From: UBA967 sp044375555
Lineage (GTDB): Bacteria; Verrucomicrobiota; Verrucomicrobiia; Chthoniobacterales; Terrimicrobiaceae
Length of the DNA: 64,000 nt
Assembly (NCBI GenBank): GCA_044375555.1
Contig: JBILML010000006.1
Coordinates: 1 to 64,000 of the forward strand
Direction of reading: 5' to 3'
A program made the position numbers and the translations under genes. Below the pieces are notes generated by a model. The model saw nothing but the letters and a program-made list of their open reading frames with translations. It was not told the DNA's origin and did no database searches. Each line of letters opens with the position of its first letter. Within the stretch, counting starts at the first letter, position 1. This document shows, piece by piece, positions 55,238 through 63,821 of the stretch.

Positions 55238-55879
55238 GCTTCTCGTTCGTCTTGCCAGTTTTCGAGCCTGACGGCCGGTTTGACACCTTGAGTCGGGCGA
55301 AATCAAGCGGACTGCTGCTCAAAAAATAACCCTGCCCATGTCGGCTCGAGATCGACGCCGATTTATGAAAACGGCGTTTGGTTGATTCAAGTTGCGGCGG
55401 CGGAATTTTCATAGGACAGGATCATCGAAGTTTTTGGGCCTCGATTCAGTTCGAGGCTGGGCGTTCGGAACCGGTAGTGGCATCTCCGAGGAAATCGTCA
55501 GGCGACGACAGTATTTGACGGAAATTCTCCACGCAACATTCGCGGTGGGATTCTGATTGCCGCATGAAATTGCTGGAGGATGAAGGTGCCGATGGCCCCT
55601 CGATTGATGAGGGAATTTGTAATCATTTTGGCGGTTCGCTCCCAAACGGCAGAGGACTTCCGTTGCTACAATGGATTTTCTCCGTGGCTCTGTGCCACCG
55701 TGAGAGTCCTTGTTTTTCAAAACGGCCGAGACGACCGTTCTGCCCTCTTTGCGGCTTTGCGTGAGGAATTGAGTTCGGGGAAACGGCGTGTTCGCGCCTG
55801 AAACTTGGGTCCGCTCGGCGAGCCGCCCCTGCCGTTTTTTCGAATCGCGGGGATGAGTGGAAGTCGCCGGCAGGGCTCC
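55238..55879. other. Repeat-containing gap at the right side of the accessory island
   Basis: No gene is supported in these 642 bases. The right-hand composite repeat lies at 55638-55848. The part from 55238 to 55620 has no strong feature; it should include the promoter of the DUF1016 operon. Open frames overlapping the repeat (for example 55564-55764) are discounted. Confidence 0.65.
55638..55848 (-). repeat. Composite repeat, right copy (inverted)
   Basis: The minus strand reads the same modules in the same order as 50935-51153: GGGGCGGCTCGCCGAGCGG, CAGGCGCGAACACGCCGT, AAGCCGCAAAGAGGG, CTCTCACGGTGGCACAG and GTAGCAACGGAAGTCCTCTG. The two copies thus bracket the island from opposite sides in inverted orientation. 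Confidence 0.8.
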
Positions 55880-57220
55880 CTACTTCACCCGCTTTTCGAA
55901 TTCGTCGGGGAATTTGGCGAGGAAGCTTTGGGTCGGCCAGGAGCAGGCTTCGCCGAAGGCGCAGACGGTGCGGCCGGCGATGTTGTCGGCGATGTTTTTC
56001 AGGTTCTTCGCGTCGTCGGGGCGGGCTCCCTCGTCCATGATGCGGGTAGTGACCTTCGACATCCACAAGCTGCCCTCGCGGCAGGGGGTGCATTGGCCGC
56101 AGCTCTCGTGCGCGTAGAATTGATTGAGGTTGTTGAGCGCCCAGACCATGTCGCGGGTGTCGTCCATGATCATCACGCCGCCGCTGCCGACCATTGTGCC
56201 GGCGGCTTGGAGTGTGGAGGCGTCCATCACCAAATCCAGGAGCGGGACTTCTTTTTCCACCATCTGGCCATCGGCGCCTTTGACCTTCATTTTGAAGGTT
56301 TCGCCGGCGCGGAGGACTTTGGCGGAACTGCCGCCAGGGATGACCGCCTTGAGGGTGCGTCCGGGTTTGAGGCCGCCGCAGACATCGTTGATGAGTTCGC
56401 CGAGGGTGACGCCGCCGCAGGGGATTTCGTAAAAACCGGGACGCTGGACATCGCCGCTCACGCACATGGTGCGGGTGCCGCCGTCGCCGGGGGTTCCCAT
56501 TTTAGCGTATTCCTCGGGGCCCATCGCGAGGATGTGCTTCACATGGCAGATCGTCTCCACATTGTTGACGATTGTGGGCTTCATGTAGAGGCCGAGGACG
56601 GCGGGGAAATATGGTGGCTTGATGCGGGGGTAGGGGCGTTTGCCCTCGAGGGATTCGAGGAGGCTGGTCTCCTCGCCGCAAATGTAGGCGCCGGCGCCTT
56701 GGTGGACATAAATGTCGAGGTCGAAGCCGGTGCCGAGGATGTTTTTTCCAAGGAAGCCCTTGGCTTTTGCCTCCTTGATGGCTTCCCAGACGATCTTCGC
56801 CGCCTTCGGAAATTCGCAGCGGATGTAGATGTAGGAGAGGTGGACATTCGTGGCGAAGGCGGCGATGGCGAGGCCTTCGATCAACTGGTGCGGATCCTGG
56901 TGCAGGATGTAGCGGTCCTTGAAAGTGCCGGGCTCGGATTCGTCGGCGTTGACGACGATGTAGTGGGGTTTGCCGTCATCGTATTTGATGAAGCTCCACT
57001 TGGCCCCGGCGGGAAAGCCTGCGCCGCCGCGTCCGCGGAGGTTGGCGGCTTTGACCATGTCGATGATCTCATTGGGCTTCATGCCGAGCGCCTTTTTCAG
57101 GGACTCGTAGCCGCCGTGGGCGAGGTAGGTCTCGATGTCGGGCGCGTAGCCGGGTTTGGAAATGTTGCCGAAGATGATGCGGCGTTCCTTCGGGTGTGGA
57201 GTGGGCAGGAGCGAGACCAT
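55880..57220 (-). CDS. nuoF: NADH-quinone oxidoreductase subunit F
   Basis: A 446-residue 51-kDa subunit of complex I. The FMN/NADH site reads LRGRGGAGFPAGAKW and NADESEPGTFKDR. The [4Fe-4S] N3 cluster ligands lie in ESCGQCTPCREG and AFGEAC. It accepts electrons from NADH and passes them through Fe-S clusters. It directly follows nuoE (one base between). Other nuo genes must be beyond this window or elsewhere, since the downstream neighbour is the accessory island. Confidence 0.96.
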   Translation of the reverse strand: MVSLLPTPHPKERRIIFGNISKPGYAPDIETYLAHGGYESLKKALGMKPNEIIDMVKAANLRGRGGAGFPAGAKWSFIKYDDGKPHYIVVNADESEPGTFKDRYILHQDPHQLIEGLAIAAFATNVHLSYIYIRCEFPKAAKIVWEAIKEAKAKGFLGKNILGTGFDLDIYVHQGAGAYICGEETSLLESLEGKRPYPRIKPPYFPAVLGLYMKPTIVNNVETICHVKHILAMGPEEYAKMGTPGDGGTRTMCVSGDVQRPGFYEIPCGGVTLGELINDVCGGLKPGRTLKAVIPGGSSAKVLRAGETFKMKVKGADGQMVEKEVPLLDLVMDASTLQAAGTMVGSGGVMIMDDTRDMVWALNNLNQFYAHESCGQCTPCREGSLWMSKVTTRIMDEGARPDDAKNLKNIADNIAGRTVCAFGEACSWPTQSFLAKFPDEFEKRVK

Positions 57221-57221
57221 A

Positions 57222-57758
57222 TTATTTGTAGGATTCCACGAGGGAGGGAATCTCGGAGGTTTTGATGTTTTCCACGAGGTCGTCGTTGATCAGGGCGACG
57301 GGAGCGGAGCCGCAGCTGGCGAGGCACTCGACGAATTCGACGCTGAATTTTCCATCGGCGGTGGTCGGTGGCGCGTGGCCGAATCCGTGGTGTTCGCAAT
57401 CGGGGTTGAGGCCGACGGCTTGGCAGAATTTATCCTTCACCTCATAACTTCCGGCGAGGGCGCAGGCGAGGGTGCGGCAGACGCGGATGATGGTTTTTCC
57501 TGCCTGCTCGCGGCGGAACCAAGGGTAAAATGTGACGAGCTCGATGATATTCACCGGCGTGAGGTCGAGCCGAGCGGCGATCCACTCCATGGCGGAGTCG
57601 TCAATGAATCCAAAGTGGTTTTGCCACAAATGGAGGAGTGGCAGGGACGCACTGCGTTTGGAAACAGGATAGTGGGAAACCAGTTCATCGGCCTCGGCAA
57701 TGAACTCGGGTGTGAGAGAGTCCGCCTGGCGCGTCGTCGATTCGATCATGGGGCGCAT
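57222..57758 (-). CDS. nuoE: NADH-quinone oxidoreductase subunit E
   Basis: A 178-residue thioredoxin-like [2Fe-2S] subunit. The cluster ligands are C-x4-C in VCRTLAC and C-x3-C in ECLASCGSAP. The N-terminal helical domain reads LPLLHLWQNHFGFIDD. It sits beside NuoF in the NADH dehydrogenase module. Either ATG at 57758 or 57749 could be the start. It is slightly longer than E. coli NuoE between the two Cys pairs (GFGHAPPTTADGKFSVE). Confidence 0.95.
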   Translation of the reverse strand: MRPMIESTTRQADSLTPEFIAEADELVSHYPVSKRSASLPLLHLWQNHFGFIDDSAMEWIAARLDLTPVNIIELVTFYPWFRREQAGKTIIRVCRTLACALAGSYEVKDKFCQAVGLNPDCEHHGFGHAPPTTADGKFSVEFVECLASCGSAPVALINDDLVENIKTSEIPSLVESYK

Positions 57759-57866
57759 TTATCGGCGGTCGGGCGCGTGGCCTCAATGAAAAAACACAGC
57801 CTCGATGCCTGCATGTTTCAAAAAATCGGCTTGTCGGCTTGAGAGGACGGTCTCATTTTTGCCGAC

Positions 57867-58301
57867 ATGATTCCCTTTTTGATCGCTGGTGGATCCGTTC
57901 TCACCACTCTCGTCGCTCCGGAGCCAGTCGATTTAACCAACCACACACTCCTTGGTGTGAAAGTGAAGGCCAAGGAAGTCGTGGCCCGCAACATGTGGGG
58001 CACGCCGATGATGCCCGATGGCAAGGGGAGCTACAGCCTCATCGCGCCGCCCGATCCGGTCTTGATCGAGCGCAGCCTGATCCAGCCACCCAAGACGGAT
58101 GCCCCGATTTATCATCCGGACAAACCCTATCCGCTGGCCTCGCAGGTCAAAGCTGTCGAAGAAATTCCCGTGCCGGTCGTGGAGCCTTCGATCCCCGTCA
58201 TCGAATCTGCCCCGATCGAAGAGGTGGCGCCTCCCGAGGAGCCAGCCGCCGTGGAAGAGCCCGCCGCAGAAACCGCATCCGAGCCTGCCCCGGCGCCTTA
58301 G
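57867..58301 (+). CDS. Secreted hypothetical protein with acidic Pro-rich tail
   Basis: A 144-residue protein from the ATG at 57867. A weak signal or anchor helix (~1-18, MIPFLIAGGSVLTTLVAP) comes first. Then a short region (EVVARNMWGTPMMPDGKG) and a tail rich in Pro/Glu/Ala from residue ~95. The tail could span the periplasm or peptidoglycan. I do not recognise a family, and its distance to the MFS gene is 49 bases. Confidence 0.55.
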   Translation: MIPFLIAGGSVLTTLVAPEPVDLTNHTLLGVKVKAKEVVARNMWGTPMMPDGKGSYSLIAPPDPVLIERSLIQPPKTDAPIYHPDKPYPLASQVKAVEEIPVPVVEPSIPVIESAPIEEVAPPEEPAAVEEPAAETASEPAPAP

Positions 58302-58350
58302 TGTTTTCCTCGCCTCGGATGACGCCATCCGACGGGAAAGCTAAAAATCC

Positions 58351-59628
58351 GTGAGTTCGAAAACCTGTCCAGCGGGATCGTTCAATATCCATTGGTTCAA
58401 TCTGATGAACGCCGTGTCGTTCCAGATCATCCTGGGAGCGCCGTTGATTCTTTATGCGAAAAGCATCGGGGCGAGTTCCACCATCATCGGAGTCCTTGCC
58501 GCGTTCACGCCGATCATGACGATGCTCCAATGGCCTGCGGCGAAATACCTCCATGTTTACGGCTACAAAAGATTCGTCCTCACCGGTTGGAGCCTGCGCT
58601 TGGTCTTTGTGTTTGTCGTGTCGCTGGTGCCGTTGTTGGGGTTCCTCGACTCCGCGAGCAAGCTCGTCCTGCTGGTCCTCGCCCTCTTTGTTTTTAATAC
58701 CCTTCGTGGCATCGCTTCGGCGGCGTGGATGCCGTGGATTACGGGGCTGATTCCTGACGAGGCCCGCGCGGCGTTTCTCTCCCGGGATCAAGTCGCGATG
58801 TTTGTCGGCTCGCTGATTTCGCTTTTTCTCTCCTCGCTCCTGCTCAGCGGCGAGGTGTCTCCCGGGGAGTATTCGTTGGTTTTTTTCGTGAGTGCGCTGG
58901 CGGGGCTCGCCTCTTTGGTTTTCATCAAAAAAATCCCGGAGGTGTCGGCGGGGGAGGATTTGGCCATGACCTCGCACGCGGTGCCGTGGCGCGAGATTTT
59001 TTCCTATCCGCCGTTCTTTGCGCTGATGATTTTCAATCTCCTGTTCGTTCTGGTGGTCGGGAGTCTTGGGGTTTTTACGGTCGAATATCTCCACGAATTT
59101 CCCGACTTCAATGTCTCGCAGGTCCTGACGCTCACGGGGATTTCTTTTATCGGTTCGCTGACGGCTCTGAGTTTTGTGAGTTATCTCGTGGATCGCCATG
59201 GAGCGAAGCCGGTGCTGGCTCTCTCGCTGTGCGTGATCAGCCTGGTCATCGCCGGTTGGTTTCTTGTGGCGGCCGGGGTGCTGCCTTGCTCGAAGAGGCT
59301 GATCGGCGGTCTGAATTTCGTCTCCGGCATGGCGGGGGCCGCCTTCAATGTCGCGAATGGCCGGCTCGCCATGGCGACGATGCCCGTGATGGGGCGCAAT
59401 CATTTCTTCGCTCTCTTTTCGGTGATCACCAGCTTGGGGCTCGGTGCGGCGCCGGTCGCGTGGGGGATCTCGCTCGATATGATCGGAACCTTCGAGGTGA
59501 TCACCGGCGACTTCCACTGGAAGCGCCACAGCATCTACTTCGCGGTGCTTTTCGCTCTAAACATTTTCACCATCCTGCAAACGCGCCGCCTGCACGAAAA
59601 GCCGATCGAAAACCTGGGCAACAAGTAG
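58351..59628 (+). CDS. MFS-type membrane transporter
   Basis: A 425-residue protein with about 11-12 membrane helices, from GTG at 58351 (an internal ATG at 58405 would shorten the cytoplasmic end by 18 residues). It resembles MFS transporters of the YhjX/YbfB-like kind with the loop VYGYKRFVLTGW after helix 2. The substrate is unknown. It converges on the small export-protein gene, six bases between. Confidence 0.8.
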   Translation: MSSKTCPAGSFNIHWFNLMNAVSFQIILGAPLILYAKSIGASSTIIGVLAAFTPIMTMLQWPAAKYLHVYGYKRFVLTGWSLRLVFVFVVSLVPLLGFLDSASKLVLLVLALFVFNTLRGIASAAWMPWITGLIPDEARAAFLSRDQVAMFVGSLISLFLSSLLLSGEVSPGEYSLVFFVSALAGLASLVFIKKIPEVSAGEDLAMTSHAVPWREIFSYPPFFALMIFNLLFVLVVGSLGVFTVEYLHEFPDFNVSQVLTLTGISFIGSLTALSFVSYLVDRHGAKPVLALSLCVISLVIAGWFLVAAGVLPCSKRLIGGLNFVSGMAGAAFNVANGRLAMATMPVMGRNHFFALFSVITSLGLGAAPVAWGISLDMIGTFEVITGDFHWKRHSIYFAVLFALNIFTILQTRRLHEKPIENLGNK

Positions 59629-59634
59629 CGGGCT

Positions 59635-60063
59635 TTAGCCCAGACCCTTCGCCACTTGAGCGCCGGCGTAGGCGAATCCCACGCACCACGGAATGGCTCC
59701 GAGCGAGAGGGTCAGAGCCGCTTTCCAGGATTTCTCGCCGAGCGCGATAGCCAGCACACAACCGGCCTGCGGACCGATCGTCACCGGAGCCAGCAATCCG
59801 AGGCCGGGCAGACCGAAGCGCGACCAGACTTTCCAGATGAAGAGGTCGGGATTGCGCTCGAGGGGAATTTTGAGTTTCCGAGCCACCCAATTTCGCAGGG
59901 GTTCCCCGGCAAAAATCATGACCCACGCGCCGGCGGAGTAGCCGCACCAGGCGATGAATGCCGAGGTCGAGGCGGACAACCCGGCGGCCATCCCGGCGGG
60001 GACGGCCCCGATGACATAGAAGAATCCGAAGCCCAGAACGGTGCCGATCGCGAGGGGGTTCAT
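59635..60063 (-). CDS. Small multidrug export-like (Sm_multidrug_ex) membrane protein
   Basis: A 142-residue protein with three or four membrane helices (IGTVLGFGFFYVIGAVPAGM, and LTLSLGAIPWCVGFAYAG). A central conserved block reads SRFGLPGLGLLAPVTIGPQA. This resembles the COG2426 family, annotated as small multidrug export proteins from limited evidence. Its ATG overlaps the end of the HAD gene. Confidence 0.75.
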   Translation of the reverse strand: MNPLAIGTVLGFGFFYVIGAVPAGMAAGLSASTSAFIAWCGYSAGAWVMIFAGEPLRNWVARKLKIPLERNPDLFIWKVWSRFGLPGLGLLAPVTIGPQAGCVLAIALGEKSWKAALTLSLGAIPWCVGFAYAGAQVAKGLG

Positions 60064-60800
60064 TTCGCAGAATTTTCAGGTGGCCAGGCGGCGAGGAATT
60101 CCAGGACTTGGGCTGGAGATTCGAAAAGATAATCCGGCGCGGCCTCCTCGAGGGCGGATCGGCTGTTGTAGCCCCAAGTCACCGCCGCGATGTGGACCCC
60201 CGTCTCCTGGGCCGCCTCGATGTCGCGGATCTCATCACCGATCATCAAAATCTCGCGGGGCTGGAGCTGGCGCTTTTTCATCAGCTTTCGCAACACCGAG
60301 CTTTTGCCGAGGAGCTTGGAGGAACTCTCGATGAAATCGAATAACTCGAGCTGATGTTTTTTCAGGAATGCGCGGACATTTTCCTCGGAGTTGGAGGTGA
60401 GGACGCCGAGGCGGAATCCGGCGGCGTGGAGCTGGCGGACCATTTCGGGCACTCCCTCGAAGCTTTGCACGGAATCGATCCGCTTACCGATTTCCTCGGT
60501 GCCGCGCTTCGAGATTTTGTGGAGTTTCATGCGCGAGATTCCCAGGTGCTTCATGAGCCCGGAGGTGGAGAGGTCGCGGGCGTATTGCAAGTCGCCGTGC
60601 GGGAGGGGACGGAAGCCGAATTCCCCGGCGAGGATGTTTAAAATCTCGAAGCCCTGCAGGAAGGTGTCGCCGAGCGTGCCATCGAAATCGAACAGCACAT
60701 AGCGCGGGGAGTTTTGCAATGGCCCGGCGGCTCCCACGCGGCGGCGGCCACCCCGAAGAACAAAGCGCGCGAGGCGTTTAACTCGAGAGCGCTTTTTCAT
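60060..60800 (-). CDS. HAD-family phosphatase (phosphoglycolate phosphatase-like)
   Basis: A 246-residue HAD hydrolase from the ATG at 60800. A basic leader of ~35 residues is followed by motif I FDFDGTLGDT, motif II LTSNSEENV, a motif III Lys in LGKSSVLRKLMKK, and motif IV MIGDEIRDIEAAQ. The helical cap between motifs I and II indicates a C1-type HAD. Phosphoglycolate phosphatase is the usual annotation. The basic leader is atypical for that family. It is coupled to the Sm_multidrug_ex gene by a four-base overlap. Confidence 0.85.
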   Translation of the reverse strand: MKKRSRVKRLARFVLRGGRRRVGAAGPLQNSPRYVLFDFDGTLGDTFLQGFEILNILAGEFGFRPLPHGDLQYARDLSTSGLMKHLGISRMKLHKISKRGTEEIGKRIDSVQSFEGVPEMVRQLHAAGFRLGVLTSNSEENVRAFLKKHQLELFDFIESSSKLLGKSSVLRKLMKKRQLQPREILMIGDEIRDIEAAQETGVHIAAVTWGYNSRSALEEAAPDYLFESPAQVLEFLAAWPPENSAK

Positions 60801-60930
60801 GGGCAAAAACCAAAAACGGAGGGCGTTGGGTCATGAGTCGCCATGCGATGATGTCGGATCGTAGGGCAGTGCCCAACAAAGGCCAACTTTTCGTTTGCCG
60901 GGTGATTCCCCACCCTGCGATGAAGAGGGA

Positions 60931-61293
60931 GTGATTCTTTGGGAGCACCACACGGAGCCTCTCGCCTCGCACCGGGTTTTTCTCGGGCGGATGGCTCGGC
61001 AAATCCTCTTCACCCTCGCGTTGGTCCTGACCACTCTCGGCCTCGGGGTGTATGGTTACATGACGATTGAGGGTCTGGATTTCGTGGATGCCTTTTTAGA
61101 ATCCAGCATGCTGCTGAGCGGGGCGGGGCCGCTTTTCACGGAGCGAAATTCCACCAACGCGCTGAAAATGTTCTCCAGCCTCTACGCGCTCTTTTCGACT
61201 CTGGTGGTCGTCGCGATGGTGGGTTTGCTTGCGACGCCTGTGGTGCATCGAGTTCTCCACCGTCTCCACGAGCGGCACCAGCTGCCGAAATAG
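60931..61293 (+). CDS. Two-TM hypothetical membrane protein
   Basis: A 120-residue protein, taken from the GTG at 60931. Earlier (TTG 60895) or later (ATG 60991) starts are possible; the segment HTEPLASHRVFLGRM fits a conserved cytoplasmic lead. Two membrane helices (about 24-45 and 78-98) frame a loop with SSMLLSGAGPL, somewhat like a K+-channel pore loop without the GYG filter. The function is unknown. Confidence 0.6.
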   Translation: MILWEHHTEPLASHRVFLGRMARQILFTLALVLTTLGLGVYGYMTIEGLDFVDAFLESSMLLSGAGPLFTERNSTNALKMFSSLYALFSTLVVVAMVGLLATPVVHRVLHRLHERHQLPK

Positions 61294-61307
61294 CGCCCCG
61301 ATCGAGA

Positions 61308-63818
61308 TCAGGCGTTTCGGATCGAAAAAAAAGTCACGATGGCTCCGGCGCGGGCCGAGTCCTTGCGAATGTAGGGTCTGGCGCGGAGGTGCATGGTTTC
61401 GCCCTCTTCCGAAGGGAAGCTGGTTTCGACCAAATCGCTGCCTCGAAGGATTTCGCGCGCGGCCTCGGTGGCTTTGAGCAGGAGGGGGTGGGAGAGTTCG
61501 GTGATGGCGCGGCCGTGATCGTGCGGGAGCAATCCGGTGCGACGGGCGGCACAGGGTGTGAAGCGCTGGATGCGGAGATCGGAATCGAGAAAGATATTGG
61601 CGATGTCGGCGCTCGAAATGAAATTATCCAATTCCTCGTTCGCCTTGCTGAGTTCCTGGATTTTCGTCTGGTGCTCGTTGTTGAGGGTCTGGAGTTCCTC
61701 GTTGACGCTCTCGAGTTCTTCATTCGCGCTTTGGAGTTCCTCGTTGGAGGCGTGCAATTCCTCGTTCGATGTCTGGAGTTCCTCGTTGGAAGCCTCCAAT
61801 TCCTCGACGGCGGCCTTGAGGCGTGAGCGGCTGTCGCGGAGTTCCTCCTCCAGCACGCTGATGCGTTGCATGCTCTCGCGGAGGCCGACCTCGTCCTCCT
61901 CGTTGCTGTTTTTTTTGTCGGTATCCTCCAGATACACGAGGAGGTAAACCCGGTCATCCTGCGAGGGGCGGAAACTCTCCACGGAGAGCATGAAAACGGA
62001 AGAGGTTTGCTCGGTGTGTTCGTGAATCGGGCCGAAATGGCAGGGCTTTTCTTCGGTGAGGACTTTGGCGGCGACGGTGGTGAGGGCGGCTGAGACGCTT
62101 TTGGGCAAAAGCTCGGAGAGGTTGATGCTGGCGCGGCCTTGTTTGAAACCAATATGGCGGCGGGTTTGGCCGAAGCTGTAGAGGATCTCCAAGCGGCTGT
62201 TGAGCACGAAGCAGGTCTGGTGCATCCGGCCGAGGATTTTGTTGGTAAAAGCTTCGAGGAGTCGAGTGGGGTGGGCGTCCACAAGCGAAGGGATGGGGGC
62301 GGGGATAAAGTAGTTCGTGGTGAGTCCGCCGCTGGCGGCGAGCGGGAGGGCCTCGGGAAGAATCGAGGCGGCGGGGGTTTTCTTAAAGTAAATATGGTTC
62401 TTGGGATCGACCGGGCCGAAATTCTCGGTGATTTCGCCGGTGGATTCGCTGAGGCCGAGCATCAGCGCCCCGCCCATGCGGAGGGCGAAATTCAGGATCG
62501 AGAGGACGCGCTGCTGGCTGAAGGATTGGAGGTAGATGAGGAGATTCCGGCAGCTGATGAGATCGAGCCGATTGAAGGGCGGATCTTTGAGGATGTTGTG
62601 TTTCGCGAAAATCATATTTTCGCGGATGGATCGCCGGATTTGGTAGGTATCCCCCTCGAGGGTGAAATATTTGTCGAGCAGGTGCGGGGGGATATCCGCC
62701 GCGACGCTGGAGGGATAGACTCCCTGGCCGGCGACTTGGAGGGCGTCACGGTCCAGATCGGTGGCGAAGATTTTATAGGTCATCCCGGCATCGCCATGCT
62801 CGGCGATCGCCTCGGCGATCAGAATGGCGATCGTGTAGGCCTCCTCGCCACTGGCGCAGGCGGGCACCCAAACTCGTAATTGCCGACTGTGGCATTCTTT
62901 CACCAGGCCGGGCAGGATCGTCTCGCGCAATCGAGCGAAAGCCTCTGGATCGCGGAAAAACGAGGTCACGCTGATGAGCATGTCTTTGGCCAGATTCTCG
63001 CACTCGGCGGGGTTGTTTTGCAGATAGGCGAGATACTCATCGAAAACAGGGAGGTGGCAGAGGCCCATCCGGCGCTCGAGGCGGCGGTGCACGCTCTCCT
63101 GCTTGTAGTCGGCGATATTGAAACCGGCATGGCGCTTCAGGAGGTTCTCCAGAGTGCGCATGCGGAGCTGGGCTTTTTCATCTCGCGAGACGAGGGGAGG
63201 GGGAGTCTGGGTCTCGGGTCGCCGGGCGAGGCGCACGACTTCGCGGGCCAGCGTCTCGGGATCGGCGACCATGTCGGCCGCCTTGGCGAGAATGACACTT
63301 TGCGGCATTCCGGGGAATTGGGCGGTCTCCGGGCTTTGGGCGAGGACCATGCCGCCGGCGTCGTTCAAGGCACGGGCCCCGATCGCGCCGTCGGTTCCAG
63401 AACCGGAGAGGATGACGGCCATGGAATACTCCGAGTAATTCTTCGCCATCGATCGAAGAAGCGTATCGAAAATCAACTGCGGTCCGGCTTCGGGATCGGC
63501 GGCTTTGGCAACGAGTTTGCCATTTTGGATTTCAAACAAATGGTCGTTGGGAAGAACGAGGATTTCGCCTGCGGTCGGCCGGTCACCTTCGTTGGCCATG
63601 CGGACGGGCAACGCGAGATGCGGGGCGAGGATTTCGGGGAGGTGGGTTTTGTCGTCGGCAGGAAAATGTTGGACGACGAGGAATGCCGCATGAAGCCCCT
63701 TGGGGATCGTCTCCAGAAATTGCTGCAAAGGCGGGAGGCCTCCGGCGGAGCAGCCGATGGCTATGAGAGGAGTCACTGCGGAACGATCTGGTTTAACCTG
63801 ATCCCAAGGAATCAACAT
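61308..63818 (-). CDS. CheB-CheR-PAS fusion protein
   Basis: An 836-residue multi-domain protein. Residues 1-195 are a CheB methylesterase domain with catalytic S24 (GCSAGG), H51 (VVQHFP) and Asp in SGTDGA. Residues ~210-490 are CheR methyltransferase (YKQESVHRRLERRMGL, PACASGEEAYTIAIL). A PAS-like region follows. A coiled coil (~640-720) repeats ASNEELQ-like heptads many times. A last PAS domain ends the chain (IFLDSDLRIQRFTP). No kinase domain is attached. Such fusions are usually hybrid sensors rather than chemotaxis adaptors. It starts three bases after a LuxR-type regulator gene ends. Confidence 0.93.
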   Translation of the reverse strand: MLIPWDQVKPDRSAVTPLIAIGCSAGGLPPLQQFLETIPKGLHAAFLVVQHFPADDKTHLPEILAPHLALPVRMANEGDRPTAGEILVLPNDHLFEIQNGKLVAKAADPEAGPQLIFDTLLRSMAKNYSEYSMAVILSGSGTDGAIGARALNDAGGMVLAQSPETAQFPGMPQSVILAKAADMVADPETLAREVVRLARRPETQTPPPLVSRDEKAQLRMRTLENLLKRHAGFNIADYKQESVHRRLERRMGLCHLPVFDEYLAYLQNNPAECENLAKDMLISVTSFFRDPEAFARLRETILPGLVKECHSRQLRVWVPACASGEEAYTIAILIAEAIAEHGDAGMTYKIFATDLDRDALQVAGQGVYPSSVAADIPPHLLDKYFTLEGDTYQIRRSIRENMIFAKHNILKDPPFNRLDLISCRNLLIYLQSFSQQRVLSILNFALRMGGALMLGLSESTGEITENFGPVDPKNHIYFKKTPAASILPEALPLAASGGLTTNYFIPAPIPSLVDAHPTRLLEAFTNKILGRMHQTCFVLNSRLEILYSFGQTRRHIGFKQGRASINLSELLPKSVSAALTTVAAKVLTEEKPCHFGPIHEHTEQTSSVFMLSVESFRPSQDDRVYLLVYLEDTDKKNSNEEDEVGLRESMQRISVLEEELRDSRSRLKAAVEELEASNEELQTSNEELHASNEELQSANEELESVNEELQTLNNEHQTKIQELSKANEELDNFISSADIANIFLDSDLRIQRFTPCAARRTGLLPHDHGRAITELSHPLLLKATEAAREILRGSDLVETSFPSEEGETMHLRARPYIRKDSARAGAIVTFFSIRNA

Positions 63819-63821
63819 TCC

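Noticed and set aside
55564..55764. A 66-codon open frame
   Set aside because: It lies across the right-hand composite repeat; the same repeat elsewhere is not open in a matching frame.
55805..57265. A 486-codon open frame on the + strand
   Set aside because: It is antisense to nuoF and nuoE, which are well supported by cofactor motifs.
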